A stretch of DNA of 64,000 bases from Schistocephalus solidus (lineage: Eukaryota; Platyhelminthes; Cestoda; Diphyllobothriidea; Diphyllobothriidae), in the NCBI GenBank assembly GCA_017591395.1, contig WEDG01008994.1, positions 16,750 through 80,749 of the forward strand, in the 5' to 3' direction. Under the pieces are notes generated by a model. The model was not told where the DNA came from and did not search any database. It saw only the letters and a program-made list of their open reading frames with translations. Positions 35,504 to 46,828 of this stretch are shown here, in pieces. Both the position numbers and the translations under genes were made by a program. Within the stretch, counting starts at the first letter, position 1. Each line of letters begins with the position of its first letter.

Positions 35504-36599
35504 CATAAAATTCTTACTACTAGTAAACAGTTTCTGATGCTTAATTATGCCAGGAAGTACTGTCTCCCAGACCACTTTATCCACATGCCAAAGGACACAG
35601 TACTTCTATCGTACAAAAACTCTGCAACCTAAAATACTTAACGGATCTGACTCCAAGCTTCACCAATCTGTCAGTTACATGTGGATAGAAGTAAACTGCT
35701 GCCTACGACCGTCTGTAGTATCCGCCATTAACCACCAATAAGATAAAACAAAAGTATGGAGGACACGAGTGTAGGCATCCCATCCCTGTATTAGTGGAGG
35801 CGATGGGCTGAATTTAATGGTTAGGCCACAGAAAGAGGTACCTCCCTGGAAGTCAACGCGAGCTCACCTGTAAGGTGGGGGAGTAGCTATTGTCGTGTCC
35901 AACAAAAACGTATAAATTAAAATCAATGTAACCGACGGAACCCGAGTGCTAACAGCCTTTGACAGCCGAGCATGAGTCACCTCGAAGTACAAAGCAAGAT
36001 ACGTCCTCTCGCATTCCATGAAATCCCATGGTTAGATGAACAAAGTTCTCGATGCTCTCAAGTATTTGGGCAATTTTACCCTCTTACCGAGCAAGCTGAC
36101 CAGAGTCGGAATGAAAACGCCTGTTAGACGTAGCCGTGCTTTTATTGCTCGGGTACTCCCTTAAAAGGGTATCTATGTACATCCTTCCATCGGAACTTGA
36201 GTGGATTCAACATCAGTCTTATTACCTTACACAAACATGCATATAACACTTCACAAACCTCATCCCAGATAAAACCACGGATGGGTGTTTTAAGATCGCA
36301 AGCTGCTTTACATGTTACATGTCGACAGTTTTTTACGACCACAAATACACAGTCCCACTTGCGGATTTACTCTAAGAATGCAGGGCCCAAATTAATTTTG
36401 TTAGTTATAATCTCAGCCAACTGCAGTCATTTGTCCCTTATGGTCCTGGCAGTTAGACAAGTGAAAACGCCTTCCCTTTTATGCAATAAACCATGCTGCA
36501 AACTCTCATCCACTAATGTATTATTCAAAGGTGAAAAACCGGTTGTTAGTTCAAGGGCCCCATATCACTACCACTGTTTATAAACCCCATCGCAATCGA

Positions 36600-36775
36600 T
36601 GGCTAGGGAATGCGCGACTTAACGGTTAGGGCACTGGACTACTAACCGACAGACCGTGGGTTCGAACCGCAGGGGTTGCAAAACCTGGGGTTAATTATGG
36701 CTGGCTGATGCCGGCTAATAAGCCAGAACTTGCCATTCTAGTCACCGTTGCCTTTACTAGTAAAGCTATTCTGCA
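36600..36775 (+). mobile_element. tRNA-derived SINE family B
   Basis: The head reads GACTTAACGGTTAGGGCACT (A-box-like) and CCGTGGGTTCGAACCGC (B box). It is followed by CTGGGGTTAATTATGGCTGG, CTAATAAGCCAGAACTTGCC and CCGTTGCCTTT. It is antisense to the HMX gene and lies in its first intron. Confidence 0.82.
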
Positions 36776-36994
36776 TATACATATGGGTGGAAGCGGAAGT
36801 AATTAGGTTGGTGTACGCCCATTCCTGAGTGAATAAATACCCAAGCTGCAGCGCCATAATGACAGGTGGTGAGGCACTGATTAACTTCGATTTGAAGAAC
36901 TGCTTATGACCCAGCTGGTAGACCCCACTGGTGGACCATCTGCACTATGTGTGTGCGCAAATGGTTATGTCTCCAGTGTGCCCCCTAAACGGGC

Positions 36995-37350
36995 CACGTG
37001 GTAGATGCGTTGGACCAACACAAAGGCCACATCAGGGCACGGCATGCGTTATTCGGGTTGCGCTCCGCTAACAAATGCCGAACATGGGGGTGTGGTGGCA
37101 CGCCTAGGGGTGGTTAGGACTTAGGGGACCCAGCCGCGCCAGCCACCTGCGTCCTCTCCCACCTCCGGTCTTCTTGACTCTGTCTTGATACCGGGTTCAT
37201 GTGGGGGAGGAGGAGAGAGTGCGGTAGATGCTGCGCAAGTCTACTATTACTTTAAACTAAATCACGCGCAAGTCACCGTCCCTGCTCCACGTTCCCATGG
37301 AGCATACGGTGGACATCGTCGGACTACGACGGTCGAACTATCGTGTATGT
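36995..37350 (+). repeat. Dispersed repeat family A, copy 3
   Basis: The fullest copy: CACGTGGTAGATGCGTTGGA, then AACAAATGCCGAACATGGGG and TCTTCTTGACTCTGTCTTGA. It continues with GGAGAGAGTGCGGTAGATGC and ends with GCATACGGTGGACATCGTCG and GGTCGAACTATCGTG. Very close to copy 1 over its last 200 bp. Confidence 0.85.
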
Positions 37351-37359
37351 CTCCAGTCC

Positions 37360-37560
37360 ACGCTGATGGTCAGGGTTCTGATTGCTTAAATGGGGCAAGT
37401 ACACCCGAAACTGGCCTGTATCAATCTAGCACTAAAGTCCGTTGTCCCCCGCGGTCATGTTATTATGCCTTAGCTGCCTTGTAGCTGCTAGCGAGGCTCA
37501 AGAGTGAGCCCCAAGGCACAAAGGGACGAGTGAGTCCCGTGACTGTCTGTATGAGGTGAA
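37360..37560 (+). mobile_element. SINE B tail fragment
   Basis: CTTGTAGCTGCTAGCGAGGC, then GAGTGAGCCCCAAGGCACAA and GGGACGAGTGAGTCCC, match the 3' end seen at 27500-27560 and, inverted, at 42235-42310. Further degenerate SINE B pieces may follow at 37700-37760 (plus) and 37905-37960 (minus). Confidence 0.6.
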
Positions 37561-38637
37561 AATAGATACGAAACCGTTTGGTATCAATCCACTCTCGTTT
37601 TCTATTGTCACCTCTCATAGTGTGACTGAATTCGGCCTCACAGGTGGTTGCTTATTCTGGACGTATTTGCCTCAGGAAACTGGAAGACTAATGTGCTCCC
37701 GGCTAATGAGCTATATAAGGGCATTCCCGTTTCCCTATTATTTGTCGTGATGCCATTCGGCCTATATATACCGGAAAGGCGTTCACCAATCCGGTTAGTG
37801 AGCGTATTCGTACCGGTGTGTCTTTTAACTGACTCTTAGGCCGTTGTCGACAGCCATATAGGGAATATTAATAGATGCAGTGAGGTGAGTACCAACAAAT
37901 AAAATCGAGAGTAAAATGACGATTTTGAGCTAATAAGCCATCGTCAGCTAGTCCTACACAATCGCATGTCTATAATACTTTGGACGCGACGTATAATGAG
38001 CCACGTTTGATCTTCGCAGTCTCCATTATCTCTGTTAGTACTCATTTCTCCGCATACATATGTATCCAAAGCAATCCTCTGTCCTTACCTCTTAACAGCC
38101 ACTGTTTTGACGCCTAAAAACATATTCGATGGCTTTAATTCCCACTCCACGATGTAGTTCCAAGTGCTTCACTTTGCTTGCTCATACAAATTACGTTTTC
38201 TTAATACCAGAGGAACAAGGGTGGCTATTCAGTGGTCAAAACGTCCTAGTAGTGTTTATAGCATCATTTTGTTTAGTTTTATTTTCATCGAGAGCTGAAA
38301 TTGACGATGAACTGCAAAGTCATGTGGAGGTGGAGGTAGCCGTTTTACTGTGCTCTCTTATGGAGAATGAACAGCGCCCACTTGGGTAAACTGAACTTTG
38401 CATCACCTAAATGTTATAATACTTGCCAAAGACTACTTTATGAGCTGCCATATTTTCAAGACTATTTTACGACCAAAAGGTGTAGTGAAACAACTCTTAC
38501 AATGGTAGGGCATGAGAAGACCACACTGTCCCGAAAAATATTGCTATTGGCCTTTCAGAGCGAAGTGATTTTCACAAATTGTCTCTTATGGTAACATGTG
38601 GGCTTTTGCTTTTTAGCTCCAATTTAACAATTCTTAC

Positions 38638-38956
38638 CAAAGAATGCAGAAGTAATCTCCGCTGCTAGCGAAGAAGTATCTCCTAGTTCGCTTGACTGCT
38701 CAATTGCATCAGCAGAGCTGAACACCTTGTAAGTTGCGCTTGTCTCGGAGACGGTCGTTTCTTTGTTGTCGGAGATTATGCTGTCAATGGCGAAGGCCGA
38801 GCGCAGGATCTTAACCGGTGAGTTTCCTTCCAACGTACTCCGCCTGGATCTGTCTTTGATCGGCTTTCGAAACATAATCCGATCTGGCTGCAATTGCGAT
38901 GACTTCTGCCTGGCTTGTTGGCGAGTGCACGCTAAACCGTTTGCGCTCACCCGCAT
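38638..38956 (-). CDS. HMX: HMX homeobox transcription factor, exon 1 with eh1-like motif
   Basis: First coding exon, with a strong donor TTTG|GTAAGAA at 38637 leaving one base (phase 1). The open frame is closed upstream by TAA at 38999-39001. The first ATG in frame is at 38956, and a second at 38875 starts MFRKPIKDRSRRST; either could be used, giving a protein of 513 or 486 residues. The key signal is FAIDSII (38794-38774), a good match to the eh1 motif FxIxxIL. Many homeodomain repressors, including HMX proteins, use it near the N-terminus to bind Groucho/TLE. The rest is Ser and Thr rich. Assignment to this gene rests on strand, order, the phase match with exon 2 and the eh1 position; no transcript evidence is available. 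Confidence 0.78.
38774..38794 (-). other. HMX: eh1-like Groucho-binding motif
   Basis: Seven codons reading FAIDSII, with the Phe, Ile, Ile, Ile pattern of the Engrailed-homology-1 motif. It is preceded by Lys and Arg residues and followed by SDNKE. Confidence 0.65.
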
Positions 38957-39084
38957 CCGTTCGCACCTGCTCGCTCGTTGGCACAAGTGACTCAAAAATT
39001 AAGCCAATTGCAGCGCTAAATCACCCGATTGAGGGAAGGGAGGGGGGTGCAGTCACGCCGGGGGCAATAACCACGTTTAACCAC

Positions 39085-39125
39085 TCCCCGCTCTCAAGCC
39101 CACCTCCCCTGCCGCCCCCACTCCA
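39085..39125 (-). promoter_or_regulatory. GC-rich block upstream of HMX exon 1
   Basis: The minus strand reads GGGGGCGGCAGGGGAGGTGG about 150 bp upstream of the first ATG, inside otherwise AT-rich DNA. It resembles a GC-box or KLF/Sp1-type site. No TATA box was seen on the minus strand. Promoter function is inference from position. Confidence 0.3.
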
Positions 39126-39129
39126 TGCA

Positions 39130-40170
39130 GGCTTGAATGTCTGACCACGCTCATTGTTCTGCTGTCCTATCAGCATGGTGTCCGACAAGGGCATTCTGCG
39201 GTGCGCATTTCCACAAATTACTGGGATGGTTAAACAAATACTGGACTTATAGGAGTTTACAGAGTGGGAGAGACAGGTCGGCATGATTGTGGAGGGCAAA
39301 ATAGATGAGATCAACTAAGCAGTCAGGTTGCGGATGTGGCCACAAATTCGCCCCCATCGTAGATACGGAACAGATTTGCATTTTTTCAGTTCAAAATGGT
39401 TTTTGAGGGAGCATTTCATCCGCATGAGGATGTAGCTTTGTTTTGGCTCCAAATATCCAAACATGAGACATTAAATGAGAGGTAAATATTTGGTTAAAGA
39501 AAACCTCATGCAGATATTAGAACCGATAGGGGAGTACGCGCTCAGTCTGATCTAAACGCCTTTAATGATGTCCCCGATAGTACTTAACTTCTTGTGAGGG
39601 TGAGTGGCGGTGGCGGATCTGGAGGACTCTATTAGAGAAAATAAGATTTAAGTACTATCCAACTTTCCTGAGAAACTACGTCAAGCCTGGTGCTGGGTTT
39701 ACCTCCTCTTAGCGTTGGAGAGAGTACAGTAGCAATTTTCTCGGAGAGGGGTTGAAGATTAACGTCCAAAAAAACATTTCAACCATCCTTCTGATCTGAT
39801 ATATTCTCGCGCTATTGGTATAACGACCGTGGAATTCCCTATTCTAAGAGTAACTCGGTCTACTTCACTGGATAGCTCATTCTCGAACAAGAGTGATGCG
39901 AATCCTTAAATGTACACTCAGTTTTCGTAAATACGAACCAGGACTCATCGTCGATTTGGCCGAAGAGATGCGCGTAGACGCACAATTTAGAGAGTATTTA
40001 AATATAGATACGAGTCTCTGGACACCTGCAAAGAACAGCAGCATTTGGCCTAATATTTCTTCCCTATTAAGTCGTCAGTCGGAAACCTGGTCAGTACATC
40101 CGCGACCTCTATTAAGTCTTGTCCTTGCATCCCGCACAGTTTGAAAAAACATACCGGTCGTACCCTCCTT
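39130..40170. other. No gene seen; 5' flank of HMX
   Basis: No coding block or repeat family was recognised. Confidence 0.4.
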
Positions 40171-40172
40171 GC

Positions 40173-41193
40173 CTAATACAAGATCCTGCCATCTGGATTA
40201 AAGGCGGCAGTGATTTCGAACAAAATATACATTTCTGCTGGGATAAAGTCTTCTCGGTTCGCCTTATTATTGCGTGGTCTTAGTAGTGCAACTGTCATTT
40301 CTTCACGGAAAGTATAATTACGCGATTTTACGCAGAATGGAAAACGATAAAATCCCGCTCCGACAGGGACCTGAAATGAATTTGTGAAACTGAGCAAACC
40401 AGAATTTTTAGACATTAGTAACATTTAAAGTCCACCCCATAGAAATTCCTAAATTGACCCAGTAGTTTTCTTGATAATCCTTAGTTTAATTTAGCGTCAT
40501 TTTCGGAGTTGATGAATCAAATCTCTGTTTTAAGGCCTAGGTTGATTTCCGAGAGCAGATATTATAAAGTTATTGGGATAACTATGTCGCTAAAATATTG
40601 CTCGGGAATTCAAAAGTGTTTTCAGCCGCGTCATTTAATGACATCTTTGATAATGGCAACTGTTATATATCTTCTCTTGCGACTCAAATGGAGGAGCGAC
40701 ACAAGACTTCCGCGCTTAGTATATCAGCAGCATTAAACTGTCATAATCTTGGCATCTCGAGGCGTCTGACTCGAAATCTTTTTGGCGCGGATCAGACGTA
40801 AACTGCAAGAGGTTGAATGTTTGCAGACGAGAACTAGATCTGACCTATAGTTTTTGCCAATATCAGCACCACGCATCGATCCATTGCGACGGACGCAACA
40901 ATGATACCTTGAGTGGTCCATTGTGTATCCAATCTCGTTGGTCGCAAAACTGTTGTTTGAGTATCAAGATTAGCAGCTATTCTTGGTGATGTTGAAACAA
41001 CGAGCTGGTGATGAAGATTCGCCTCTGGTGTGTTGAAGCTCAGCAGACGTTTGCCTTTATCGTATCGATAATAAAGACAAAAACCACTGACTATATGATT
41101 ATTTAAAGGACTGCCTAGTCCTGTCCGGTCATCCCAGTCACCGACTTCAATCAATAGATCACGGTGAGGGTGGTTTTCTGCCAGTTCTTCCAT
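40173..41193 (-). pseudogene. RTE-like endonuclease and RT linker remnant
   Basis: On the minus strand 41193-40834 reads HPHRDLLIEVGDWDDRTGLG, then DKGKRLLSF, then TRLDTQWTTQGI. This matches the GDWNxRTG, GxRLLxF and TWxxxSxxTQIDHI regions of an AP-type endonuclease, with the catalytic Asn replaced by Asp. After a gap, 40424-40173 reads VALLRPRNNKANREDFIPAE, the decayed form of the NNKAPGxDxIPAE block that opens the RT. The spacing and order fit one element. It supplies the portion deleted from the copy at 1-2935. Confidence 0.72.
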
Positions 41194-41199
41194 GTAAAA

Positions 41200-42220
41200 G
41201 TAGAAGGTTCCTTCATCTTGCTGGTCAACAGCTGCTGCTTGTGCGCAAACAGAACTGACACAGACCTTAGGTACTTACCCTTTCAGTCGATGCCGCCCAA
41301 CAGGTTATAAATTTCCAATTTACAGCCCTCTTTGGCGGGCGGGGCTTTGCATAATTGTATTTCAGCACCCAAAGTAATTTCTTAGATGCACTTTTTGGCT
41401 GTTTATTCACCTGCTGACCCTCCCTTGATTCTTATGCCAGAAGGACTTGTGTGGTCTCCCTCTTTCCTTCACCCTCATTCTCAGGTCCACGTCCATTGGC
41501 AAGCAGATTTGTGGTTGAATCCGGTATAGTGACTGGCCGGAAATATTGCTCATGCCTACACGCATCCAAATGCATCGGTTGCTACCATATGACTTGTATG
41601 TCATCCACCTCTATCTGTTCTCCATTCTGATGGTAAGTTTTAGCGGGAATGCGAAACGTCATCCCTCTGTATCGATGTTTTCATAGACACTTTGTAACTA
41701 ATAGGGAGCTCAAAGGCATTCACCTATCTTTCCCTTAATAAAACTGAACTGAACTTAAATAAGGTTCCTGTTCCAATCCTTCACTATCCTTTTTTGCGAC
41801 TGTCTGTTTAGATCGCCTTTCGTTGTGTATCGGTGACGTATGAAGTCATAGCATAGACTGTTCTTTCGGGGAACATTAAGGACCACCCATTTCCACGGTC
41901 CCACATAGTATCTAGCTTGCACGTCTGGCTCCTAGAAAGTGGAGTTTGCACAAATCCACACCTCAATAACTGTTAAGTAAAAAAAGTCTTGTTGCGATTA
42001 TGAACTCCTATGCCCATCGACTCATTGGGTTTTGTTTCGCTTACTGGGTGAATGAGACCGTAACGCCATCAAACGACAGTCAAGTCGAACGTCGCCGTAA
42101 GCGAGAAGAAAGAGCCGATATTTAAATAAATAATTGCCTTCCTTTTATTTGGCATTCGCCTGGAGACTGCCTGGCTGCTCGAAGTTGAGGAAAACCAGAA
42201 ACAAAGAGAGGAATTGTTTT
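41200..42220. other. No gene seen
   Basis: A degraded continuation of the RTE element on the minus strand is possible near 41200-41300, but nothing readable supports it. The rest is unremarkable. Confidence 0.4.
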
Positions 42221-42224
42221 TTTT

Positions 42225-42489
42225 AGCGGATGGACGCTTGATCGATAGGTTATGGGACTCACTCGTCCATTCTGCCTTGGGTTTACTCTCGAGCCCCGCC
42301 AGCAGTCGTAAAGTGGCTAATAGTAGAATAGGTAGATGAACAAAGCCAATAAAGAAAAGGGAAACTGTAATGGCCATTTCTGGCTCATTAGCCATCATCA
42401 TCAGTCAGTCATACCCAACCCCAAGTGGCGTACCACCCGAGGCTTGAACCCGCGGCCTGTTGATTAGAAAGTTAAACGTCCTAGCCATT
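42225..42489 (-). mobile_element. tRNA-derived SINE family B, full length
   Basis: The minus-strand head is GCTCAATGGCTAGGACG (A box) and GCGGGTTCAAGCCTCGGGTG (B box). The body follows, and the tail GCCTTGGGTTTACTCTCGAG and GGGACTCACTCGTCC is visible in inverted form on the plus strand. Confidence 0.85.
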
Positions 42490-42620
42490 GAGCAGGTTCG
42501 AGCCTCGTGTGGTACACCACCCGGGGCTGGGTATGACTGGCTGATGCTGGCTAATAAGCGAGAAATGGACATTCCAGTTCCCCTTGTCTTTGTTATCAAT
42601 GTTCTTTGCAGTTTATGCTG
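42490..42620 (+). mobile_element. SINE B, truncated at the B box
   Basis: Begins AGGTTCGAGCCTCGTGTGGT and runs CCCGGGGCTGGGTATGACTG, CTAATAAGCGAGAAATGGAC and CCCCTTGTCTTTGTT. It abuts the previous copy head to head, giving a hairpin with arms of about 130 bp. Confidence 0.82.
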
Positions 42621-42864
42621 TGGTGTTTGCGCAGGAAAAGTTGTGTTACGGGCTATATATCATCCTTACTGTTTGTCACAATAACAAAAACAACATCTTG
42701 CTACTTTGATAAATTGCAAAAAGACAAAAATGAAAACAGCGGCCGCCATAGGAGAAGCCTTGTTCATTTAAACAACCCTTGTTCATGCTCTGAAACCCTG
42801 AGGTAGACGCCGACTTCCTAAGGGGGCTCCCAGGTAACCAACAGCTTTTGACAAGGCGACTATT

Positions 42865-43217
42865 GGTAAGGATGACATTTATGGCATAGGAACACCCTGC
42901 CCACTTAAAATAGTAGGCCTTGCGATAAATTTCAGGAATAAAAAATATTACCATGTCTTAACCATAACACTACCCGTCAGCTCAAGCTGAACCCTAGCCC
43001 TGCCATAAATCTAAACTCTCCAGTTAACACGAACCCTAAACTGAACCTTAAAAGTAATCCTGACCCCATGCCCGCTTGCGAACTTAACCCTAACCTGGAC
43101 ACTTACCCTCACCTTAATCCTAAACCGAAGTTCCGGAATTTGGCGCAAAGCCACCTGTATGGCGGGTGGTTCCTGTTCACGTGTTCTGTGTAGGCGGCCA
43201 TACAAGACATCCCTACC
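42865..43217. mobile_element. Family D inverted-repeat element with telomere-like core
   Basis: The left arm starts GGTAAGGATGACATTTATGG and passes CCCACTTAAAATAGTAGGCC and TTGCGATAA. The right arm is its inverse: GGCGCAAAGCCACCTG, GGCGGGTGGTTCC, GGCGGCCATACAAGACATCC, then CTACC. Between them (42960-43130) is a degenerate CCCTAA array. GACTATT occurs at 42858-42864 and at 43219-43225, a possible 7 bp target duplication. No protein is encoded, so it would have to be mobilised in trans if mobile. Confidence 0.75.
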
Positions 43218-43769
43218 AGACTATTAAGTGTGGTCTAAACAAAAGGTAATTTTTGCCAGCCACCGTTTAGGCTTTCGTCTGGATAACCCTCATTCCGGCT
43301 GGAGGAAAGGCATTAAATGCTCCTGAGTTGGCTAAATGAATATAGACTATGGCTGCCTCCAGTGACAACAACTTATCGTAGGACTTAAAGCACATTTGCG
43401 AGGTAACCGGGTGTGCATGTTTCTTCAGTCTTCAAGAAGGCATTCAACACACTATACTCAACGTTGGTTGTCAGTGCTCGTGAACACTGTAAGGAAGGAA
43501 AGCTGTGAGGAGACCGGCGTCTAAGTGCGAACAGTGGCGGCGCGGCCCCGCGATTAATTGTTCGCGTTCGGGGACCAAGCCATTTTCACAGCAATGAAGT
43601 TCACCAGCAATGAATGTGGGCCTTGTTTGTTGAAAGGCGTATAGCATCGTATTAATTGCACTCTATAAATACCACGCCTCCTATGTGCCTAATGTTCGTA
43701 CCTTTTTTTGTCCCCGATCCCGCACCAGGCATGAATGCGAAAAATTAGACGAAGGAAGCTTTTATTCGC

Positions 43770-43935
43770 TAACAAACGCTCACCGATCGCTAAAGGAACT
43801 CACTCGTCCCGTTCTGCCTTGGCGCTCACTCTCCATCCCCGCCACAGAGTGGCTAGTAGTATTAAAGGGCAGACGAAGAAGGCCGACAAAGACAAGGGAG
43901 AATGTTTTCAGGCTCATTAGCCGTCATCAGCCCTA
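43770..43935 (-). mobile_element. SINE B, 5'-truncated
   Basis: Inverted tail GAACTCACTCGTCCCGTTCT and GCCTTGGCGCTCACTCTC, then CGACAAAGACAAGGGAGAAT and GGCTCATTAGCCGTCATCAG. It stops before the tRNA-like head and abuts the next copy head to head. Confidence 0.78.
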
Positions 43936-44100
43936 CCCGTGGCTCGATGTTTAGAGTGTTGAACTTCTGATCAACAGGTAGGGGTTCGAGCCTCGAGTGG
44001 GGCACCACCTGGAGTTGGGTATGGCAGGCTGATGATAGCTAATGAGCCAGAAATAGTTATTCCAATCTCTTTCGTGCTTGTCGGCATTGTTAAAGAAGCT
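43936..44100 (+). mobile_element. tRNA-derived SINE family B
   Basis: Complete tRNA-like head (GGCTCGATGTTTAGAGTG and GGGGTTCGAGCCTCGAGTGG), then CTGGAGTTGGGTATGGCAGG, CTAATGAGCCAGAAATAG and CTTGTCGGCATTGTTAAAG. Confidence 0.82.
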
Positions 44101-44744
44101 CTTACTCCCAAAATGGCGTCCCATTCTCATCAGTGGAGAATATTTAAGAGCAGATGGTTTATATTTGAGCTTGAACTTTCCAATAAACGACACTATTTCT
44201 ATGAACTTATGTAGGTATGATACAAGTACTTACAAGAGGCCTTCATCGTTTTCAGGGAAGTTTTTTACGTACTGGAAAGAGTGGTGGCTATTTCACCAAA
44301 TTGACTGCGTTGGTATACCACTTTATCGACAGTCCCCTGACGACGGCAATGCAATAGATGGAGACGGAGACGAACATCAGAGGACATCAAGAACATAATT
44401 AGTGTTAACTTTTAAATAGTAAAACGAAACGGCAGGTTTGTGACAATGACATTTACAAGGAATGTTGGCTCACACCTTTCAAAACTCATAAAATTTCGCG
44501 CAAGCATTCACCTTAATCGCTTGAGGCAACGATCGGATATATGGCCCCACTCAGAAAACGGGAGCGTGGACTCCTGTAACTTTAAAGAGGAATGCTGCGG
44601 GTGGGGTTAACGAAAGTGGTATACAGCTGTTTTCGGGAAGCCAAATATATAAAATTTCATGTATAACATTAGCATGTGTAAAGGTACCAATAAATCGTAA
44701 GAACGACTGAAGCTACAACTGCAGCTGACATCATTGATAGCCTA

Positions 44745-44950
44745 ACCACTAAACCTGAATCTATGTCTTAAGCTAAACCCTAACGCTTAACTCCAAACCA
44801 ATAAGTCTAATCCTAGCACTACTTCTAACCTCTAATTCTAACCCTTATGCGGAAGCCTAACTTAAACCCTTAACGATAAAGCTAAAACTTAACCCTATTC
44901 TTAAGACTAACCTCTAACGTTAAACTTTAACTCGTAGCCGAACACCCACT
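44745..44950. repeat. Degenerate CCCTAA-type array without clear ends
   Basis: TAAACCCTAACG, TTAACTCC, TAACCCTTATG, TAAACCCTTAACG and similar motifs follow one another. I could not find the family D inverted repeats beside it, so it may be a remnant core. The flanking stretches 44110-44740 and 44955-45225 show no gene. Confidence 0.6.
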
Positions 44951-45225
44951 CTAATGGAAGCTCTTAAGGGAAGCGTGACAAGGATGAGTGAAAGAGAAGT
45001 GAGTTTAAAGGAAGCCTGCCAAACTAGCCTAAACAGGTATTTCTAGAAGTAAAGACCACATAACAGATCGTTACCTCATTTGATTTTACAGGTAGAACAA
45101 ACACGCTTACCGAGGCCACTAACCAGATCACACATGGGAAGACGAATTTATAAAAGCTGTCATCTGATAATTTAAAAGCTGACTTTTTAGGGAAAGTATA
45201 TCGCATCCGGGCCCAGATGGGACAA

Positions 45226-45335
45226 TGGAACAAAGAATGTTGTGGATGCAGCGCAAGTCACCGTCCCTGCACCGCAATGCTGTGGAGCACATCGTGGTGG
45301 ACATCGTCGAATTATGATGGTTTAACCTCAGCATA
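45226..45335 (+). repeat. Dispersed repeat family A, 3' fragment
   Basis: GATGCAGCGCAAGTCACCGT, then CCCTGCACCGCAATGCTGTG, GTGGACATCGTCG and GATGGTTTAACC, match the end of copy 1. Confidence 0.7.
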
Positions 45336-45339
45336 TCAA

Positions 45340-46825
45340 ATCATACGTGACGTCTGCCATTTGGTGGTGTTTGGCGTTCCAAAGAAAAACAGACTTGGAA
45401 TAAGTTTCGATTTCTTTTGCTCTCCACAACTTCCATGCACATGACATGGCTACTACAGGGAAAAAATAACGTTTTAACGAACCCGACCTGCACACCCGTC
45501 GTCTTCATTTTCGTAAAAGTGATTTACCGAGAAAGATTTTATAATAAGAATACGAACAGCCTGCTCGAGGTCTTCGCTGTTCCATAGGTGACAGTAAAGG
45601 TGTCAGAAAGCGCAAAGTTTATCCCTCGTCGTTTTTATCGTATAGCTTGATCGAATGATTGAGTTTTTTTGATTTTCATCGTCGTAAACTCCTCTGATTT
45701 TGGGTCCCTCTGAAATTACTAGCTTACCCCCCCCCCCCGTTGGGACTAATTGCCTTCAAGTTAGGAACTAATGGCACAGTTTGCCTGAAGGCTTGATTGC
45801 AGCCCACGTGTGTCCTGACGAGACACCCACTGTGTGCTGAATTGCGCAAGCCCAAACGGAGGATAAGGGCGTCCATGCACATCAGCGTTCGAATTTTAAT
45901 ACTGTCTCGGCTCAAATGAAAGGGCTCGGGGCAGCCACGATAAACGAGCAGGGGTGGGGTGCGCTCAGAAGCGATGTTTTTCTTTCGAGCCTTTCTATCG
46001 CCTCTGCAGGGATTCCGTTGAAAACCGCGGGAGCACTCATCAAACTACCGGTGACAAGATCGAACGAGTCCTTTGGGTCCTGACGATAATTACCTCCTAT
46101 TGTGAATGGATATAGTAAGCTTCAGCCGCCTCTTCGGAAGGTTGCCTCAACTTTGGCCCGAAATAGTCGGGGAAGATAAATTTCACTCTCATATAAACAA
46201 AAGAGGTCATGTTTGAGTTCAGCTAGAAGCTCGGTGAGAGTTAAACTCTTATTTACGTCTTTCTTAACAATTATGAATCCCGAAACTCCTTTGGAGTTCA
46301 CTTTATGGTCAGATTCCCAATATCGACGAATTTGTTAAGGGAAATTTGGTTAACTTATAAATAATTTACAGAGTACGTTGCAGTGGATTTAGAGAGGACA
46401 GGAGAGGAGAAGAAAAATTCGAACAGTTTACTTTGCGGGCTGACGGAGCTCTGTTTTGTGCACTGCCAGGTAAGCAGATAAAATGTAGTAAAAATACCAA
46501 TTTTTCTTTTCCTAACGGACTGCTGACTGTAAGGAAATAGCAGGGGCTGCCTTCCAGTATTTTGGGTATAAATTATCGTAATTTTTCTAGAGATATCTAA
46601 CACGTTCATCAATATTCCCCAAACTAGACTTCATTTTTATCTACACCATTAAAGGAACTAGTTTATCCCCGAGGGCTAACTCTAATTTCCCGAAAAAAAT
46701 CATAGTTATATCAGAGAGTTTTGCGGCCATAATTTGGTTTCAAGAAATCATCGTCAGTTACTAAGTTGAGTCCTGTGTTGGAGGTTAAACATGAGGGTAA
46801 ATAGTTCATTAAGTGTATTCAATTA
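45340..46825. other. No gene seen
   Basis: A C run at 45727-45739 is the only notable simple sequence. No domain-bearing frame or repeat family was recognised. Confidence 0.45.
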
Positions 46826-46828
46826 ACC

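Larger units (their letters stand above)
31081..38637 (-). other. HMX intron 1
   Basis: A 7557 bp intron from donor TTTG|GTAAGAA at 38637 to acceptor CTCTGTAG| at 31081. It contains a family D fragment, two family A copies, a SINE B, an inverted-repeat element at 35.4 kb and a GA microsatellite. Stretches 31750-33490, 33880-35370, 35505-36595 and 37765-38630 show no supported gene. Confidence 0.75.
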
